A stretch of DNA of 64,000 nt from Homoserinimonas sp. (GTDB lineage: Bacteria; Actinomycetota; Actinomycetes; Actinomycetales; Microbacteriaceae). Positions 10,087 through 18,988 of the stretch are shown one piece after another; within the stretch, counting starts at the first letter, position 1, and every line of letters begins with the position of its first letter. The translations under genes and the position numbers were made by a program. The DNA lies in the NCBI GenBank assembly GCA_023957835.1, contig JAMLGP010000001.1, positions 1,667,575 to 1,731,574 on the forward strand, in the 5' to 3' direction. The notes under the pieces are model-generated. The model was not told the DNA's origin. It saw nothing but the letters and a program-made list of their open reading frames with translations, and searched no databases.

Positions 10087-10367
10087 TGATTTACTCCTTG
10101 AATTGACTGCACGGTGACAGTGGTTCTCGTTGCAATCCGCATGGCTTTGCTGCTCTGCCGATTGACTTGACTCATCGCGGACTGAAGTCCCAGAAAACTG
10201 TGATGAGTATGCCGTGGGGTCCGGCCCGGATTCAGAATCCGGTAGTCGAGCCCAATTCCGGTTGGTGCTTCAGTGCCCGCCCGCCACGCCAAGGCGCAAG
10301 AAGGCGCGCGCCTGGGCGCACACCGCATCAACTTTAGTCGCTGCGGGGCGCAAGGTCAAACGTTTCT

Positions 10368-10850
10368 TCAGCTGTGAGCTCTCGTCCCGACTCGCGAAAG
10401 CGGCGGCAACACGAGGATGACGACAAAGGCCAGAGCCACCGAGGCGAGCACGAAGGGACTGGACAGGTATTTCGCGAGGAACAGCGCACCGGCGGCCAAT
10501 TGTTCGCGGGCAATGAAATACAGTACCGCCCCCGAAATCGGTCCGAGCAAGTAGACGAAAATCGCTCCCACTATGGCGGCGGCGATTGGCAGTTTTGCCC
10601 TCTTTGCGGTCGGCCTCATGGCAATGAGGATCGCGAAGAAGACCACTGCCAGAGCGACGACCGCCATGAGGGGACCGATGAGCGGGCCGGCATCCGGTTC
10701 GGAGACGACATCCAGATCGAGCACGAGGCTCAATACCCCGTCCACTGCTACAAGCAGTGCGCCGAAAATCACCGTCCCGGCGAGCGCCACGAGTATTCCC
10801 CTGGTGAAGGGTTGCGACTTTGGCCGGTAGGGCGATTGAGGCTCTGTCAA
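10368..10850 (-). CDS. hypothetical four-helix membrane protein
   Basis: The frame is open further upstream, but the longer form would overlap most of the preceding gene. The TTG at 10850, one base after that gene's stop, gives a 160-residue protein starting with TEPQSPYRPK and is preferred. Four hydrophobic segments are seen near residues 18-40, 57-78, 86-108 and 130-150, with a basic link (RPTAKRAK) after the second. I do not recognise the family. It follows directly on the next membrane-protein gene, so the two are probably co-transcribed, just ahead of rpsL. Confidence 0.7.
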   Translation of the reverse strand: MTEPQSPYRPKSQPFTRGILVALAGTVIFGALLVAVDGVLSLVLDLDVVSEPDAGPLIGPLMAVVALAVVFFAILIAMRPTAKRAKLPIAAAIVGAIFVYLLGPISGAVLYFIAREQLAAGALFLAKYLSSPFVLASVALAFVVILVLPPLSRVGTRAHS

Positions 10851-10851
10851 G

Positions 10852-11640
10852 CTACGCCCGCTTAGCGGCCTGCTCCTGTTCGAAGGCCTGCCACGCTTCG
10901 TAATTGCGCTCACGCACCTTGCGACCGCGCTTCGCCACAGCGCCTCCGAACCAGAGCGCCGACTCACGACCGAGCAACGCGGCCACGATGAGTGCCGGGT
11001 TTACCAGCAGCAATGAAAAGGTTGCCGCGGCCACCGACTGGGTCATTCCGAATCCCCCGCGCAGAACCATGAGAATGCCGATCGAGGCACCGTAAGTCAA
11101 GACGGCGACCACGAACGAGCCGAGCACCCAGGACCACCAACCTGCACGGTTGACGAGCAGGGCCCAAAGGATCATGAAGACAAGGAAAGCCAGAACCGGA
11201 ACGTAGAAGTTCGGGTCAAGCAGGAAGGCAACCGACGAAGATCCGTGTTCGCCGAGTCCGATAGCCGAGGTAGCGAGGAACGCGATTCCGGCAAAAGCAG
11301 AGGCCATGACTATCGTCGCGATGAAAGCAAAGAGGATGCCGAACCCGCGATTTCCCTTTTGCTTCGGAGGCTGCGGTGCGTGAACGTAAACAGTCTGCAC
11401 CGGCGCCGATGCCTCAACAGGGGTCTGTGCTCCGGTGTCGCCTTCGCTGGCCCCAAGAGCCTCGTCGGCTACCGCCATCTCATCTGCGAGCGCCGACATA
11501 TCAGTTGTGGCACCGGAAGCGGCTGCGGCTGCACTATCAGCGGCGTCCGCAACTGCGGCTTCAGCGGTACCAGCCGCTTCGTTCGCGGCTTCGGCCGCCT
11601 CGGCCGCGCCTTCGGCTGGTGTTTCGGCCTTTGCGTTCAT
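10852..11640 (-). CDS. hypothetical membrane protein with acidic Ala/Glu-rich N-terminus
   Basis: 262 residues. The first ~85 residues are almost entirely Ala, Glu, Thr and Asp and look disordered. About four transmembrane helices follow from residue ~100 to ~225, then a basic and amphipathic C-terminal tail (RGRKVRERNYEAWQAFEQEQ) that should be cytoplasmic. The family was not recognised. It lies 85 bases downstream of pilO and immediately upstream of the four-helix protein gene; the pair separates the pilus cluster from rpsL. A role in the pilus or envelope is possible but unproven. Confidence 0.75.
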   Translation of the reverse strand: MNAKAETPAEGAAEAAEAANEAAGTAEAAVADAADSAAAAASGATTDMSALADEMAVADEALGASEGDTGAQTPVEASAPVQTVYVHAPQPPKQKGNRGFGILFAFIATIVMASAFAGIAFLATSAIGLGEHGSSSVAFLLDPNFYVPVLAFLVFMILWALLVNRAGWWSWVLGSFVVAVLTYGASIGILMVLRGGFGMTQSVAAATFSLLLVNPALIVAALLGRESALWFGGAVAKRGRKVRERNYEAWQAFEQEQAAKRA

Positions 11641-11725
11641 TGCTTCCTCCCGTGGACACGATCTAAAGGTTCGATCAGGGCAACTCTAGCAATCTGCCCC
11701 AATCGGTAACAGGGACGCGCTCTCG

Positions 11726-12400
11726 TTACGGCGTCGGGCTAGGCGATGGCTGCACGTCGAGCGATCCGACCGGAGTCGGCGTGGGCGGCGGAGCCGACGG
11801 GTCGACAAGCACGTAAACGTAGCCGGTTATCGAACCCGTGTAGCCGGAGATTGCATTGCCGTCGGTGTCGCTGGTTGTTCCTTCTGCCTTGTTCTCGACG
11901 CTCAACTTGCTGACCAGGAACAGCCTCTGACCGCTCTGGAGGTCGCTAACGAAGTTGATGATCTGTTCCCTGCTGCCCTCGACAGTCAGCTGAATCGTGA
12001 TGGCAACGAAATTGTCCGCGGTTACGAGCGTGTTCGGCTTCATGCCTGGGGCGGGAATGTATTGCTGGCCATCGCTCGCGGTGAACTTGGTGAGCACTAC
12101 CCCGCTCGCAGCCTCAAGTTTGTGGAGCTGTCCCAGGAAGGTAGGTAGGTCATCTCCGGGTGGCAATCCGAGCTGGGCTTCGGCGAGCTGCGCTTTGAAG
12201 TCGTCTATTTTCGCGAACTCGGACTTTAGCTGAGCAAGCCTTGCCTCCTGAGCTTTGTTGCCAGCTTCGACGGCTTCGCGCTGCTGATTAGCGTCACCCA
12301 TTTCAGTGAGCTTCGGCGATACGCCGAGGAACCAGCCGAGAGCAAGGATTCCTACGCTTACGAGCGCGGCCAGAAGGAGCCAAGTCTTGCTATTCATCAT
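11726..12400 (-). CDS. pilO: type IV pilus inner-membrane platform protein PilO
   Basis: 224 residues. One N-terminal transmembrane helix (about residues 7-27) is followed by a coiled-coil region (residues ~30-75, QQREAVEAGNKAQEARLAQL) and a ferredoxin-like region, the PilO layout. A Pro/Thr/Ser-rich tail (PSAPPPTPTPVGSL) ends the protein. PilO pairs with PilN and links the PilM ring to the pilus machine. The start overlaps the end of pilN by four bases. The partner PilP and the secretin PilQ are absent, as expected in a single-membrane cell. Confidence 0.85.
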   Translation of the reverse strand: MMNSKTWLLLAALVSVGILALGWFLGVSPKLTEMGDANQQREAVEAGNKAQEARLAQLKSEFAKIDDFKAQLAEAQLGLPPGDDLPTFLGQLHKLEAASGVVLTKFTASDGQQYIPAPGMKPNTLVTADNFVAITIQLTVEGSREQIINFVSDLQSGQRLFLVSKLSVENKAEGTTSDTDGNAISGYTGSITGYVYVLVDPSAPPPTPTPVGSLDVQPSPSPTP

Positions 12401-13185
12401 GCACCTCCGTCCGCGTCGTCTTCACTTGGACTCGGCGATGGACTCGGAGTTTGCTTTTCGGCTTCTTCTTTCTCCTGCTGAGCCCTCTTTTCTTCGAGGA
12501 CCTTGTCCTTGGCCTCTCGGGCGGTGTCATCGAATCGTAACCAAAGAGCGCCGGTATCAATGTGCATCTTTATCGAAACTTGGTACAGCTTGGACGTGTT
12601 GTCGAGCGTAATTGAGCCCGGGGAAGCATCAACATAGCCGTCAAGCTTGCTGAGAGCGCGAAGCCACGCTTCAACATCCGGGAGTGAGGGGCTCGTTGCA
12701 GTGAAGGTCAACTCGCCAATTCGATCCCCCTGCAACGGCACCGTCGGCTGCCCGAAGTCGTTAAGTGGTGTTGCAACTTCGGCGACGACGTTCGTGACTA
12801 AGGTTCCGGCAGGCAGACTTTGTTGGATGTCGTCCAGATAGGTTTTCCAGTCGACCTCTGTCGACATTCCAACTTGTTTTGCAGCTTCTGCGGAAGCAAG
12901 CAGATTTTTGACCTGCGATACCTGAGAATACTTCTGCTGCTCCACTAACAACGATTGAGTGCGAACATTAGCTTCATCTAGCTGAGCCTGGGCGCTACTC
13001 GCGAGGAAAGCGGCTCCGGCATAGCCAGCAATCACCACGAGAACCGCGAGAATCACGATTGCGATTGCGTTTCGCCTAGCGATTTTGCCCTTCGCCATTG
13101 CGCCAACTTCTGGCGGAAGTAGATTCGCCTTCGGTGGAGCACCGATTACGAGACCAGAACTACTTCTAGGGTTCTCGCGGCTCAT
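12397..13185 (-). CDS. pilN: type IV pilus assembly protein PilN
   Basis: 262 residues. The N-terminal cytoplasmic stretch contains PPKANLLPPEV, equivalent to the short INLLP-type segment with which PilN binds PilM in Gram-negative systems. One transmembrane helix lies near residues 39-62, followed by a coiled coil and a periplasm-facing (here extracytoplasmic) domain. The C-terminus is a Lys/Glu-rich and Pro/Ser-rich tail. It overlaps pilM upstream and pilO downstream by four bases each, so pilM-pilN-pilO form one tightly coupled unit. Confidence 0.88.
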   Translation of the reverse strand: MSRENPRSSSGLVIGAPPKANLLPPEVGAMAKGKIARRNAIAIVILAVLVVIAGYAGAAFLASSAQAQLDEANVRTQSLLVEQQKYSQVSQVKNLLASAEAAKQVGMSTEVDWKTYLDDIQQSLPAGTLVTNVVAEVATPLNDFGQPTVPLQGDRIGELTFTATSPSLPDVEAWLRALSKLDGYVDASPGSITLDNTSKLYQVSIKMHIDTGALWLRFDDTAREAKDKVLEEKRAQQEKEEAEKQTPSPSPSPSEDDADGGA

Positions 13186-14225
13186 GCTGCACCTCCCAAA
13201 GCCAGACCGAGGGCTATGTTCATTCCGAACTGCGATTGAGTGCCCCTGGCGGCATCCCTAGCAACATCGACGTTGGCGAAAGTGTCCATTAGCGCGACGG
13301 GAATTCGCGTCATCTCAGAGAGCGCATCCGCAAGACCGGAAAGCTGCGCTCCTCCGCCACTGAGGATGATGCCCGCGAAGGGCTCGTTTTGTCGGCTCGA
13401 CGCAAAAAAGCCGAGAGTGTTCCGGAGACTGGTCAGGAAAGTTCCGGTTACTTCTCGAATGATCCCCACGGCCTGATTATTCTCTGCCGCGACCGCCGCC
13501 CCGCCGAGCCCGATGGTGCGCTTCAGGCTCTCCGCTTCGGATTCCGGAATGCCCATTCGCTCTGCCAGTGCGGTGGTCAGATCATTGCCGCCATTGCCGA
13601 TGATGCGAACGAACTGTGGCACTCCGTTTGAAGTGACGATAACATTCGTGGTTTTCGCACCGATGTCGATGTGCGCGACATTCCCGACCAGCCGAGAAGG
13701 TGGAGTCAGTCTGGTAAGTGCGAACGGGATGAGGTCAACTGCAACCGGGGTCAGTCCTGCCAATTGCACTGCCTTCACATTGGCAAGCACCGGATCTTTG
13801 ATCGCAGCAACCAGCAGGCCGTTTACCACCGGCCCTGCTTCGGCCATCGCTTCGGAGGCAGGGTAGAAGTCGAGGAGCGCATCCGCGACAGGCACCGGCA
13901 GCATTTCCTGCACATGAGTAGGCAGAGACTCGCGAATCTCCTGATAGTTGAGTTTCGGAACCGTGAGGTCGCGAACCAGCACTTTGGAGTTTCCGACTCC
14001 GAGAACTACTTCCTTGCTGCTGAATCTGGCGGCACTCCAGAGTTGCTTGAGTGCCGCGGATACTGTGTTGATTTCAATGACCTCGCCATTGCGGACTGCC
14101 CCCGAGGGGATGGGCATGGAGAAGTAGCGGACCACATTCGGCCTCTTGCCGCCGATACCGGAGACTTCGACACCCCGAAGGCTCGTATCGCCTATGTCGA
14201 TTCCAACTAGCTGTGTGCTGGCCAT
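13182..14225 (-). CDS. pilM: type IV pilus actin-like ATPase PilM
   Basis: 347 residues from the ATG at 14225, chosen because AGGGG lies seven bases upstream and because it starts 8 bases after the pilD stop; a longer frame exists but would overlap pilD. MASTQLVGIDIGDTSLRGVEV is the phosphate-1 loop of an actin/FtsA-like ATPase, VAHIDIGAKTTNVIV is the phosphate-2 loop, and ILSGGGAQLSGLADAL is the adenosine motif. PilM forms the cytoplasmic ring that couples the PilN/PilO platform to the assembly ATPase. Confidence 0.92.
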   Translation of the reverse strand: MASTQLVGIDIGDTSLRGVEVSGIGGKRPNVVRYFSMPIPSGAVRNGEVIEINTVSAALKQLWSAARFSSKEVVLGVGNSKVLVRDLTVPKLNYQEIRESLPTHVQEMLPVPVADALLDFYPASEAMAEAGPVVNGLLVAAIKDPVLANVKAVQLAGLTPVAVDLIPFALTRLTPPSRLVGNVAHIDIGAKTTNVIVTSNGVPQFVRIIGNGGNDLTTALAERMGIPESEAESLKRTIGLGGAAVAAENNQAVGIIREVTGTFLTSLRNTLGFFASSRQNEPFAGIILSGGGAQLSGLADALSEMTRIPVALMDTFANVDVARDAARGTQSQFGMNIALGLALGGAA

Positions 14226-14233
14226 CAATTCCC

Positions 14234-15052
14234 CTAACCAATTCCGACCAGTGCGAGATACCAACTTGAGATCTCACGTCCAAAGATAATCCCAACCCAT
14301 GCGCCTAGAAGCATCCACGGGCCAAAAGGAATCCCCGACTTTCGAGTCGCCTTTCCGGTGAAAAGCAAGCCGATCGAGAACACCCCCCCAAGTAAGAATG
14401 CAGCAAAAGCGCCAACTATCAAAGCCCCCCATCCAAAGTAACCAAGGACTAACCCGATCACTCCTGCCAGTTTCACATCACCCAACCCCATTCCCGCTGG
14501 GTAGATCAAAGCGAGCAGCAGATAGAAGACAAACAAGATAGCTCCGCTAACCACTGCCCAAAGCAGTGCCCACCAGTCATCGGTACCAAAGCTCGCGAGG
14601 GCCAGCAGAACTAGCACTACAGCCATTGACGGCAGAACGATCTTGTTCGGGAGTTTTCTGGAATCCAGATCAATCAGAGCAAGGGCGATCGAGATCGCGA
14701 GGAAATAGAGCAGCGCAGGCAGGAGCCAGTAACCGCCCACCTTTGAAAATTGCCACCAGGCGAGCAAGAAAAACCCGAGCCCGACACCTAGTTCAACAAG
14801 CGGATAACGGAGCGAAATACGGTCTTTGCAGTCACGGCACTCTCCGCGGAGTGCCAGCCACGAGATTATTGGAACGTTGTCGTACCAGCGAATCGCATGG
14901 CCACACTTGGGGCAGGAACTCGGCGGCTTCGAAAGCGAAAGCCCCTGCGGAAGGCGCCAGATCAGGACGTTAAGAAACGACCCGACCGCAAGGCCAAGGA
15001 TGCCGACGAGAATGGCGATCAGAACCGCGAACCCGCCGTCAAGTTCAGCGAT
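14234..15052 (-). CDS. pilD: prepilin peptidase / N-methyltransferase PilD, start codon uncertain
   Basis: The aspartyl-protease part is clear: LDSRKLPNK carries the first catalytic Asp and GMGLGDVKLAG the GxGD motif. The same frame continues upstream through four cysteines (CPKC...CRDC) and the opening LAVGSFLNVLIWRLPQG, which belong to the methyltransferase/zinc region of full-length PilD. Yet there is no ATG, GTG or TTG in this frame between the in-frame stop upstream and the TTG at 14767, which would give only 177 residues and lose the cysteines. Possible starts are CTG at 15022 (GGCGGG nine bases before it) or ATC at 15052; an indel near 15050 is the other explanation. The given end marks the ATC option. 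About seven or eight transmembrane helices. It processes the pilins encoded just upstream. Confidence 0.85.
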   Translation of the reverse strand: MAELDGGFAVLIAILVGILGLAVGSFLNVLIWRLPQGLSLSKPPSSCPKCGHAIRWYDNVPIISWLALRGECRDCKDRISLRYPLVELGVGLGFFLLAWWQFSKVGGYWLLPALLYFLAISIALALIDLDSRKLPNKIVLPSMAVVLVLLALASFGTDDWWALLWAVVSGAILFVFYLLLALIYPAGMGLGDVKLAGVIGLVLGYFGWGALIVGAFAAFLLGGVFSIGLLFTGKATRKSGIPFGPWMLLGAWVGIIFGREISSWYLALVGIG

Positions 15053-16754
15053 AACTGCCGTCCGGGTTCATTGCGGTCTGAGTATCCATCCAGGTGGTCA
15101 CTCCGTAAGTAGTTGTGTCGGGGTTCAGGAACTTCGGTGGAGCCGTGTACTTGAACCGTGGATCGTAGTTGTAGTCCTTGTTGTAGCCGTTGACAATTAC
15201 ACCGCCACTGGAGGTACCCACCGGGCCACGGAATTTCTGGGCGATCGCGCCTTTCACTGTCAGCGTGCCTCTGACCCCCGTGTATTTGTAGTTCTGCACC
15301 TGGAAGGTATGGGCAACGGAAAGAATCGCGGCGTCGATTTCGCGATTGCTGCCGCTAAGCAGCTTGGTTCCCGAGCTGTTCATAGGGTTCCAGACCCAGA
15401 CCGCGTTGTTTCCGACGAGACCGAGGATGTCTGAGCTCGAATCCTTGTAAGTGATGTCTCCGACGACGTATACGTAGTTTTCAGCCGCAAGAGTGACTTT
15501 GCCATTCAAAGTGCCCTTCACGAACAGGTCTCCATTCCGGCACCCATACGCATCGCTCGAGACATACTCATTGCTGATCGGGTAGCCGAGATTGTTCCCC
15601 TTGGTTGGGCAATTCGGTCTGCCGGACTCCGAGCTCTTCCAGTAATTCGGATCGGTACTTACCGTCGGGACATTTTGTACGTAGACCATGTTCTTGTCCG
15701 GAACGGTAATTGTCGCTCCGGAGGAAGAATGAAGTGCAGTGATGGATCCGCAGTCTGAAGGCGTGGTTCCGCTGGTAGCCGGATCTCCAGCAATTTGGGT
15801 CTTCTTGGTCCATGGAGACTTGATAGTCATGGTTCCATTTGAGTTAAGGACGATCGAGGTCGGGCCGGTATATAGGCAACCAGGGTTGGGTACACCGTCC
15901 GTCGAGAGATCGGATCTGGTTTCCCGCTTCATCTTCGCATTGGTTGAAGGCATTCCAACTGTCGGGGAATATGCGATTCCACTAGCAAAGTTCGCGGTGC
16001 CGCAACCAGACGGGATCTCGTATAGTCGACCGCCACCTTTATTGAAGCTGTTGGATGTAGTTACGGCACCATTGAACGTTGATTCGCAAATCAGCAGAGT
16101 GTCGTTTGAGTGCAACGGCCCATTCACAACGTCATTCTTTCCGAACTGAATCCCGGTACAGTCTGATTCATCTCGACCGGCCCACTCATACTTGACACAA
16201 GAACTGCTCTCACCGCTGATTTGCGGATCCTGAATTTCATAGTCGGTGAAATACAGGAAGTCGATGAACCCCGTCTGGCGCAAGTCGGCGACAATGCTCC
16301 TGGTTACGCCGTTCACCAGGCCGGTTGAGCGCACTCGAATAACTCCCGTATTGAGGTAATCAGTCGTGTTGACCTCGTAGCGGAACTTTGCCTTGCCGCC
16401 GCTTCCGGCCACCGTCGCCCAGGTACCGTCGGTACCAATCCCGAACGCTTCATTTTCCTGCGTCCCTGTTGGCAGCGTCACACTGCTGCCATCGCTGAAC
16501 TCGGCGTCAGGATTCCCGTATTGAACATAGAAGCTGTCATTGGACAACCGACTCTGATACTCGTCGATACCCGCATATGCGGCAGAAAGCGCCGCACCCC
16601 AAGCCTGATCTTGCCGGGCCTTCATGGTCCCGCTAATTGCCGCAGTCGCCGCAACAGTTGCAAGAATCAGAAGTACCATTCCGATGCCCATTACGACAAT
16701 AATTGCGACCCCGCGCTCGGTGTCTCCCAAACGGGCTCGTAGTAGTTTCAACAC
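15045..16754 (-). CDS. large PilX-like minor pilin / pilus-associated protein
   Basis: 569 residues. A single N-terminal hydrophobic helix (RGVAIIVVMGIGMVLLILA, residues ~14-40) is followed by an Ala-rich amphipathic stretch and a long extracellular domain rich in Ser, Thr, Gly and Asn with several Cys residues. This layout matches PilX-type proteins at pilus tips, although the processing site is not a classical G-FTLxE. No known domain was recognised in the C-terminal ~450 residues. Its stop codon overlaps the upstream end of the pilD frame. It may be an adhesive or priming subunit. Confidence 0.7.
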   Translation of the reverse strand: MLKLLRARLGDTERGVAIIVVMGIGMVLLILATVAATAAISGTMKARQDQAWGAALSAAYAGIDEYQSRLSNDSFYVQYGNPDAEFSDGSSVTLPTGTQENEAFGIGTDGTWATVAGSGGKAKFRYEVNTTDYLNTGVIRVRSTGLVNGVTRSIVADLRQTGFIDFLYFTDYEIQDPQISGESSSCVKYEWAGRDESDCTGIQFGKNDVVNGPLHSNDTLLICESTFNGAVTTSNSFNKGGGRLYEIPSGCGTANFASGIAYSPTVGMPSTNAKMKRETRSDLSTDGVPNPGCLYTGPTSIVLNSNGTMTIKSPWTKKTQIAGDPATSGTTPSDCGSITALHSSSGATITVPDKNMVYVQNVPTVSTDPNYWKSSESGRPNCPTKGNNLGYPISNEYVSSDAYGCRNGDLFVKGTLNGKVTLAAENYVYVVGDITYKDSSSDILGLVGNNAVWVWNPMNSSGTKLLSGSNREIDAAILSVAHTFQVQNYKYTGVRGTLTVKGAIAQKFRGPVGTSSGGVIVNGYNKDYNYDPRFKYTAPPKFLNPDTTTYGVTTWMDTQTAMNPDGSYR

Positions 16755-16755
16755 C

Positions 16756-17463
16756 TCACTGCCCCGTCCTGTTAATGCCCAGATTCGGGATACCCACTAT
16801 GCTCTCGAACTTCACCGGACTTCCGGCCGAAGCATCGTCAGACTTCAACTTGATTGAAATCTTTACGGCGGCAACTGATTGTCGCTGAGCCAGAGAAAGC
16901 CCGCTGGTAGGCACTGTTAGAGCCTCATTGTCTGAGTTTAGGTAGGTAAAGAGCTCGGCTTCCCCGGTCTCCGGTTCAACAAGGGCACCGGTTAGTATCT
17001 GCGTTGATGCTGGAGTGGTCTTGAATCCCCAGAAACCCTTGCTCAATTCATACGAGTCGTACCTTACCTCGATGAGGCGGCCTTGAGCGTCGATTGTGAA
17101 AGCGATCTTTACAGGCTGTGGGGAGGAAGCATCAACATCCAGATATGAAATCACGGTTAGGAGGTCGTCTTTGGCCACAACTAGTGCCGGGTCATCTATC
17201 GCCTGCCCGGAAACAGGATTGCTGGCCGCAAACCGAATAGCGCTCGCCAACTCGTTTAGCCCCAGCGATGCGGCTTTCGTGCTGGTATTGACAGAGTTTC
17301 CAATCCCCGCCGCGCGACCCGTATTGATGAATACACCGGTCGCGATCACCATAATGATCGAAAGGACGAGCATCGAGACAAGCAATTCTGTCAGGGTAAG
17401 ACCCATTTCGTCTCTCGAAATCTTCGAGTCCGTTTCGACAAGTGCTGGATCGTTTTTTCTCAT
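16756..17463 (-). CDS. PilW-like minor prepilin
   Basis: 235 residues. After a 20-residue leader the sequence MGLTLTELLVSMLVLSIIMV is a type III prepilin signal: cleavage after Gly, Glu at +5, then the hydrophobic helix. Length and C-terminal character (beta-rich, no Cys pair) suit PilW-type minor pilins. The start overlaps the end of the PilV-like gene by four bases, and the PilX-like gene follows after one base, so the three minor pilins are one translational unit. Confidence 0.8.
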   Translation of the reverse strand: MRKNDPALVETDSKISRDEMGLTLTELLVSMLVLSIIMVIATGVFINTGRAAGIGNSVNTSTKAASLGLNELASAIRFAASNPVSGQAIDDPALVVAKDDLLTVISYLDVDASSPQPVKIAFTIDAQGRLIEVRYDSYELSKGFWGFKTTPASTQILTGALVEPETGEAELFTYLNSDNEALTVPTSGLSLAQRQSVAAVKISIKLKSDDASAGSPVKFESIVGIPNLGINRTGQ

Positions 17464-18854
17464 GGGATCACCGGTCGAGGGTCGAAAGTGACTACATCAC
17501 CGGAAACATGAGCGGTCGTGTGGAAGTGCATGCTCGCGGTCGGGATCAATTGCGAGCTGGATCCGCCCGCATTTGATGCGGAATAGAACTTCCAGGAGCC
17601 GTATGGCACGGTGAAGTCCAGAGTCGAAGTACCCTCCCGGAACTGACCCAGATTATAGGTAATGGAAATTCCGCAACCCGGGTCCCCGCTACCTGGCGGC
17701 GGTGTTCCCTGAGACACGGCGAGCACATACCAATACGTCCCGCCTGAACGATTCGGAACGGTGAACCCGACCACTCCCATCCCCAGATTCGAAGTGTCGG
17801 CAGTATCCCCGGGCAAGGCTGCCACCGGCGCGGGCCTAATCCCATTGTCGTAATCCACGCCGTCGGTCGTACCCGCTAACCACTCCTGCGGGTCAACTGC
17901 CTTGCAGAAATTGGCAGGAGTTTCAGGATCGTTGTACATGCCTGCGAGCACCGTGTAGCCAGCGGGGAATGGGTAGCGGACGACGCTTCCAGGAGCGTCT
18001 TCGGCGATACTGGTCCCGTAGGTACTCAAGAAGCTCACGTCCAGATTGCTCGGGACCTGAACCGTGTAACCAGGGTAATTGGTCTGGTAATCAATTGGGA
18101 AGGTCGAGCCCAAATCCAGACTCAGCATCGCTGCGGAAGAAGCACTCTTCTCAACGCTTACCACGGCCGAGGGTGAGGCGTTTTGGTTTACGTCGACATA
18201 GCCAGACTTGGATACGGTTACGTCGTAATTGCCCGGCTGAACTTTCAGCGCATAGGTGCAACCTTCAGAGTCAGTGGCGTCTGGTTGTGCATCTAGCGAA
18301 GTGGCACCATTTGCCGGCGTGCTCGGCGTGACCTGGACCGAGACTCCTGAAACACCATTCCCACTGGAGTCAGTCACTGAAATGAGAACAGTTCCAAGAT
18401 CCGGATCGTTAATCCGAACACCCGGGTCAATGAGGGTATCTGCGTGGACCGGGGGAAGCAGACTCGTCATGCCTACCCAGCCGACGGTAACATTCACTCG
18501 CTTGTACCGAAGGATGCCGCCACCGATTCCGCAGCGCTGGTCTACGTTCGGGTCGGACACCCACTTTGCGGTACGGGTGATGGTGAAAGTGGTCCCGTTG
18601 ATTGTGGTGGTCGTGGTCTTTGATTGCAGATTGAACAAGTTGTCAATCGATCTTGCGAGGTCAATCTCCTGGGCGGCGAGATTCGCGGCCTGTTCACGGG
18701 CTGTTGAGTCCCGGGTCAAGTCGAGGGAGGCGACCATCGTGTAGGCGATTCCGGTTGCGATGATTGCGAAGACCAACATCGCCACGATGATTTCGATAAT
18801 GCCGAATCCGGCATCACTAACGCGGGTAGCAAGTCGCCTTCGAATGAACTTCAC
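17460..18854 (-). CDS. PilV-like minor prepilin with a carboxypeptidase-regulatory/CnaB-like domain
   Basis: 464 residues from the GTG at 18854, chosen because GGGGGGAAGG precedes it; a longer frame to 18920 exists. DAGFGIIEIIVAMLVFAII is the prepilin signal and helix. Residues ~150-230 (GTVLISVTDSSGNGVSGVSV, then YDVTVSKSGYVDV) look like a carboxypeptidase-regulatory or CnaB-type beta sandwich, often found in adhesins. The C-terminal half is a Gly/Pro/Ser-rich domain without recognised family. The size, three times that of the major pilin, suggests a tip-located adhesin. It is 134 bases downstream of pilA, after a hairpin. Confidence 0.75.
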   Translation of the reverse strand: MKFIRRRLATRVSDAGFGIIEIIVAMLVFAIIATGIAYTMVASLDLTRDSTAREQAANLAAQEIDLARSIDNLFNLQSKTTTTTINGTTFTITRTAKWVSDPNVDQRCGIGGGILRYKRVNVTVGWVGMTSLLPPVHADTLIDPGVRINDPDLGTVLISVTDSSGNGVSGVSVQVTPSTPANGATSLDAQPDATDSEGCTYALKVQPGNYDVTVSKSGYVDVNQNASPSAVVSVEKSASSAAMLSLDLGSTFPIDYQTNYPGYTVQVPSNLDVSFLSTYGTSIAEDAPGSVVRYPFPAGYTVLAGMYNDPETPANFCKAVDPQEWLAGTTDGVDYDNGIRPAPVAALPGDTADTSNLGMGVVGFTVPNRSGGTYWYVLAVSQGTPPPGSGDPGCGISITYNLGQFREGTSTLDFTVPYGSWKFYSASNAGGSSSQLIPTASMHFHTTAHVSGDVVTFDPRPVIP

Positions 18855-18934
18855 TTGCCTTCCCCCCAAATCCCTTAGAAATATTGAACTACTGTCTGCT
18901 GAGCGGGTCAATAATTTCACTTAATGAACTAAAG

Positions 18935-18962
18935 TGGGGCGCACCCTCTTCGGGGCGCCCCA
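18935..18962 (-). terminator. hairpin after pilA, probable partial terminator
   Basis: TGGGGCGC at 18935-18942 pairs with GCGCCCCA at 18955-18962, an 8-base GC-rich stem with a 12-base loop, 26 bases after the pilA stop. On the transcribed strand the stem is followed by CTTTAGTT, a weak T-rich tract. It would let the major pilin mRNA be far more abundant than the minor pilin and pilDMNO mRNA. Confidence 0.6.
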
Positions 18963-18988
18963 CCCAGTGTTGAATTGAGCTATCCGAG

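Noticed and set aside
10087..10367. Possible tRNA or small gene upstream of rpsL
   Set aside because: No cloverleaf can be folded and short frames lack a start with a ribosome site; treated as promoter region.
14234..14767. Short 177-residue prepilin peptidase starting at TTG 14767
   Set aside because: It would drop the conserved cysteine region and first transmembrane segment, which are clearly coding upstream in the same frame.
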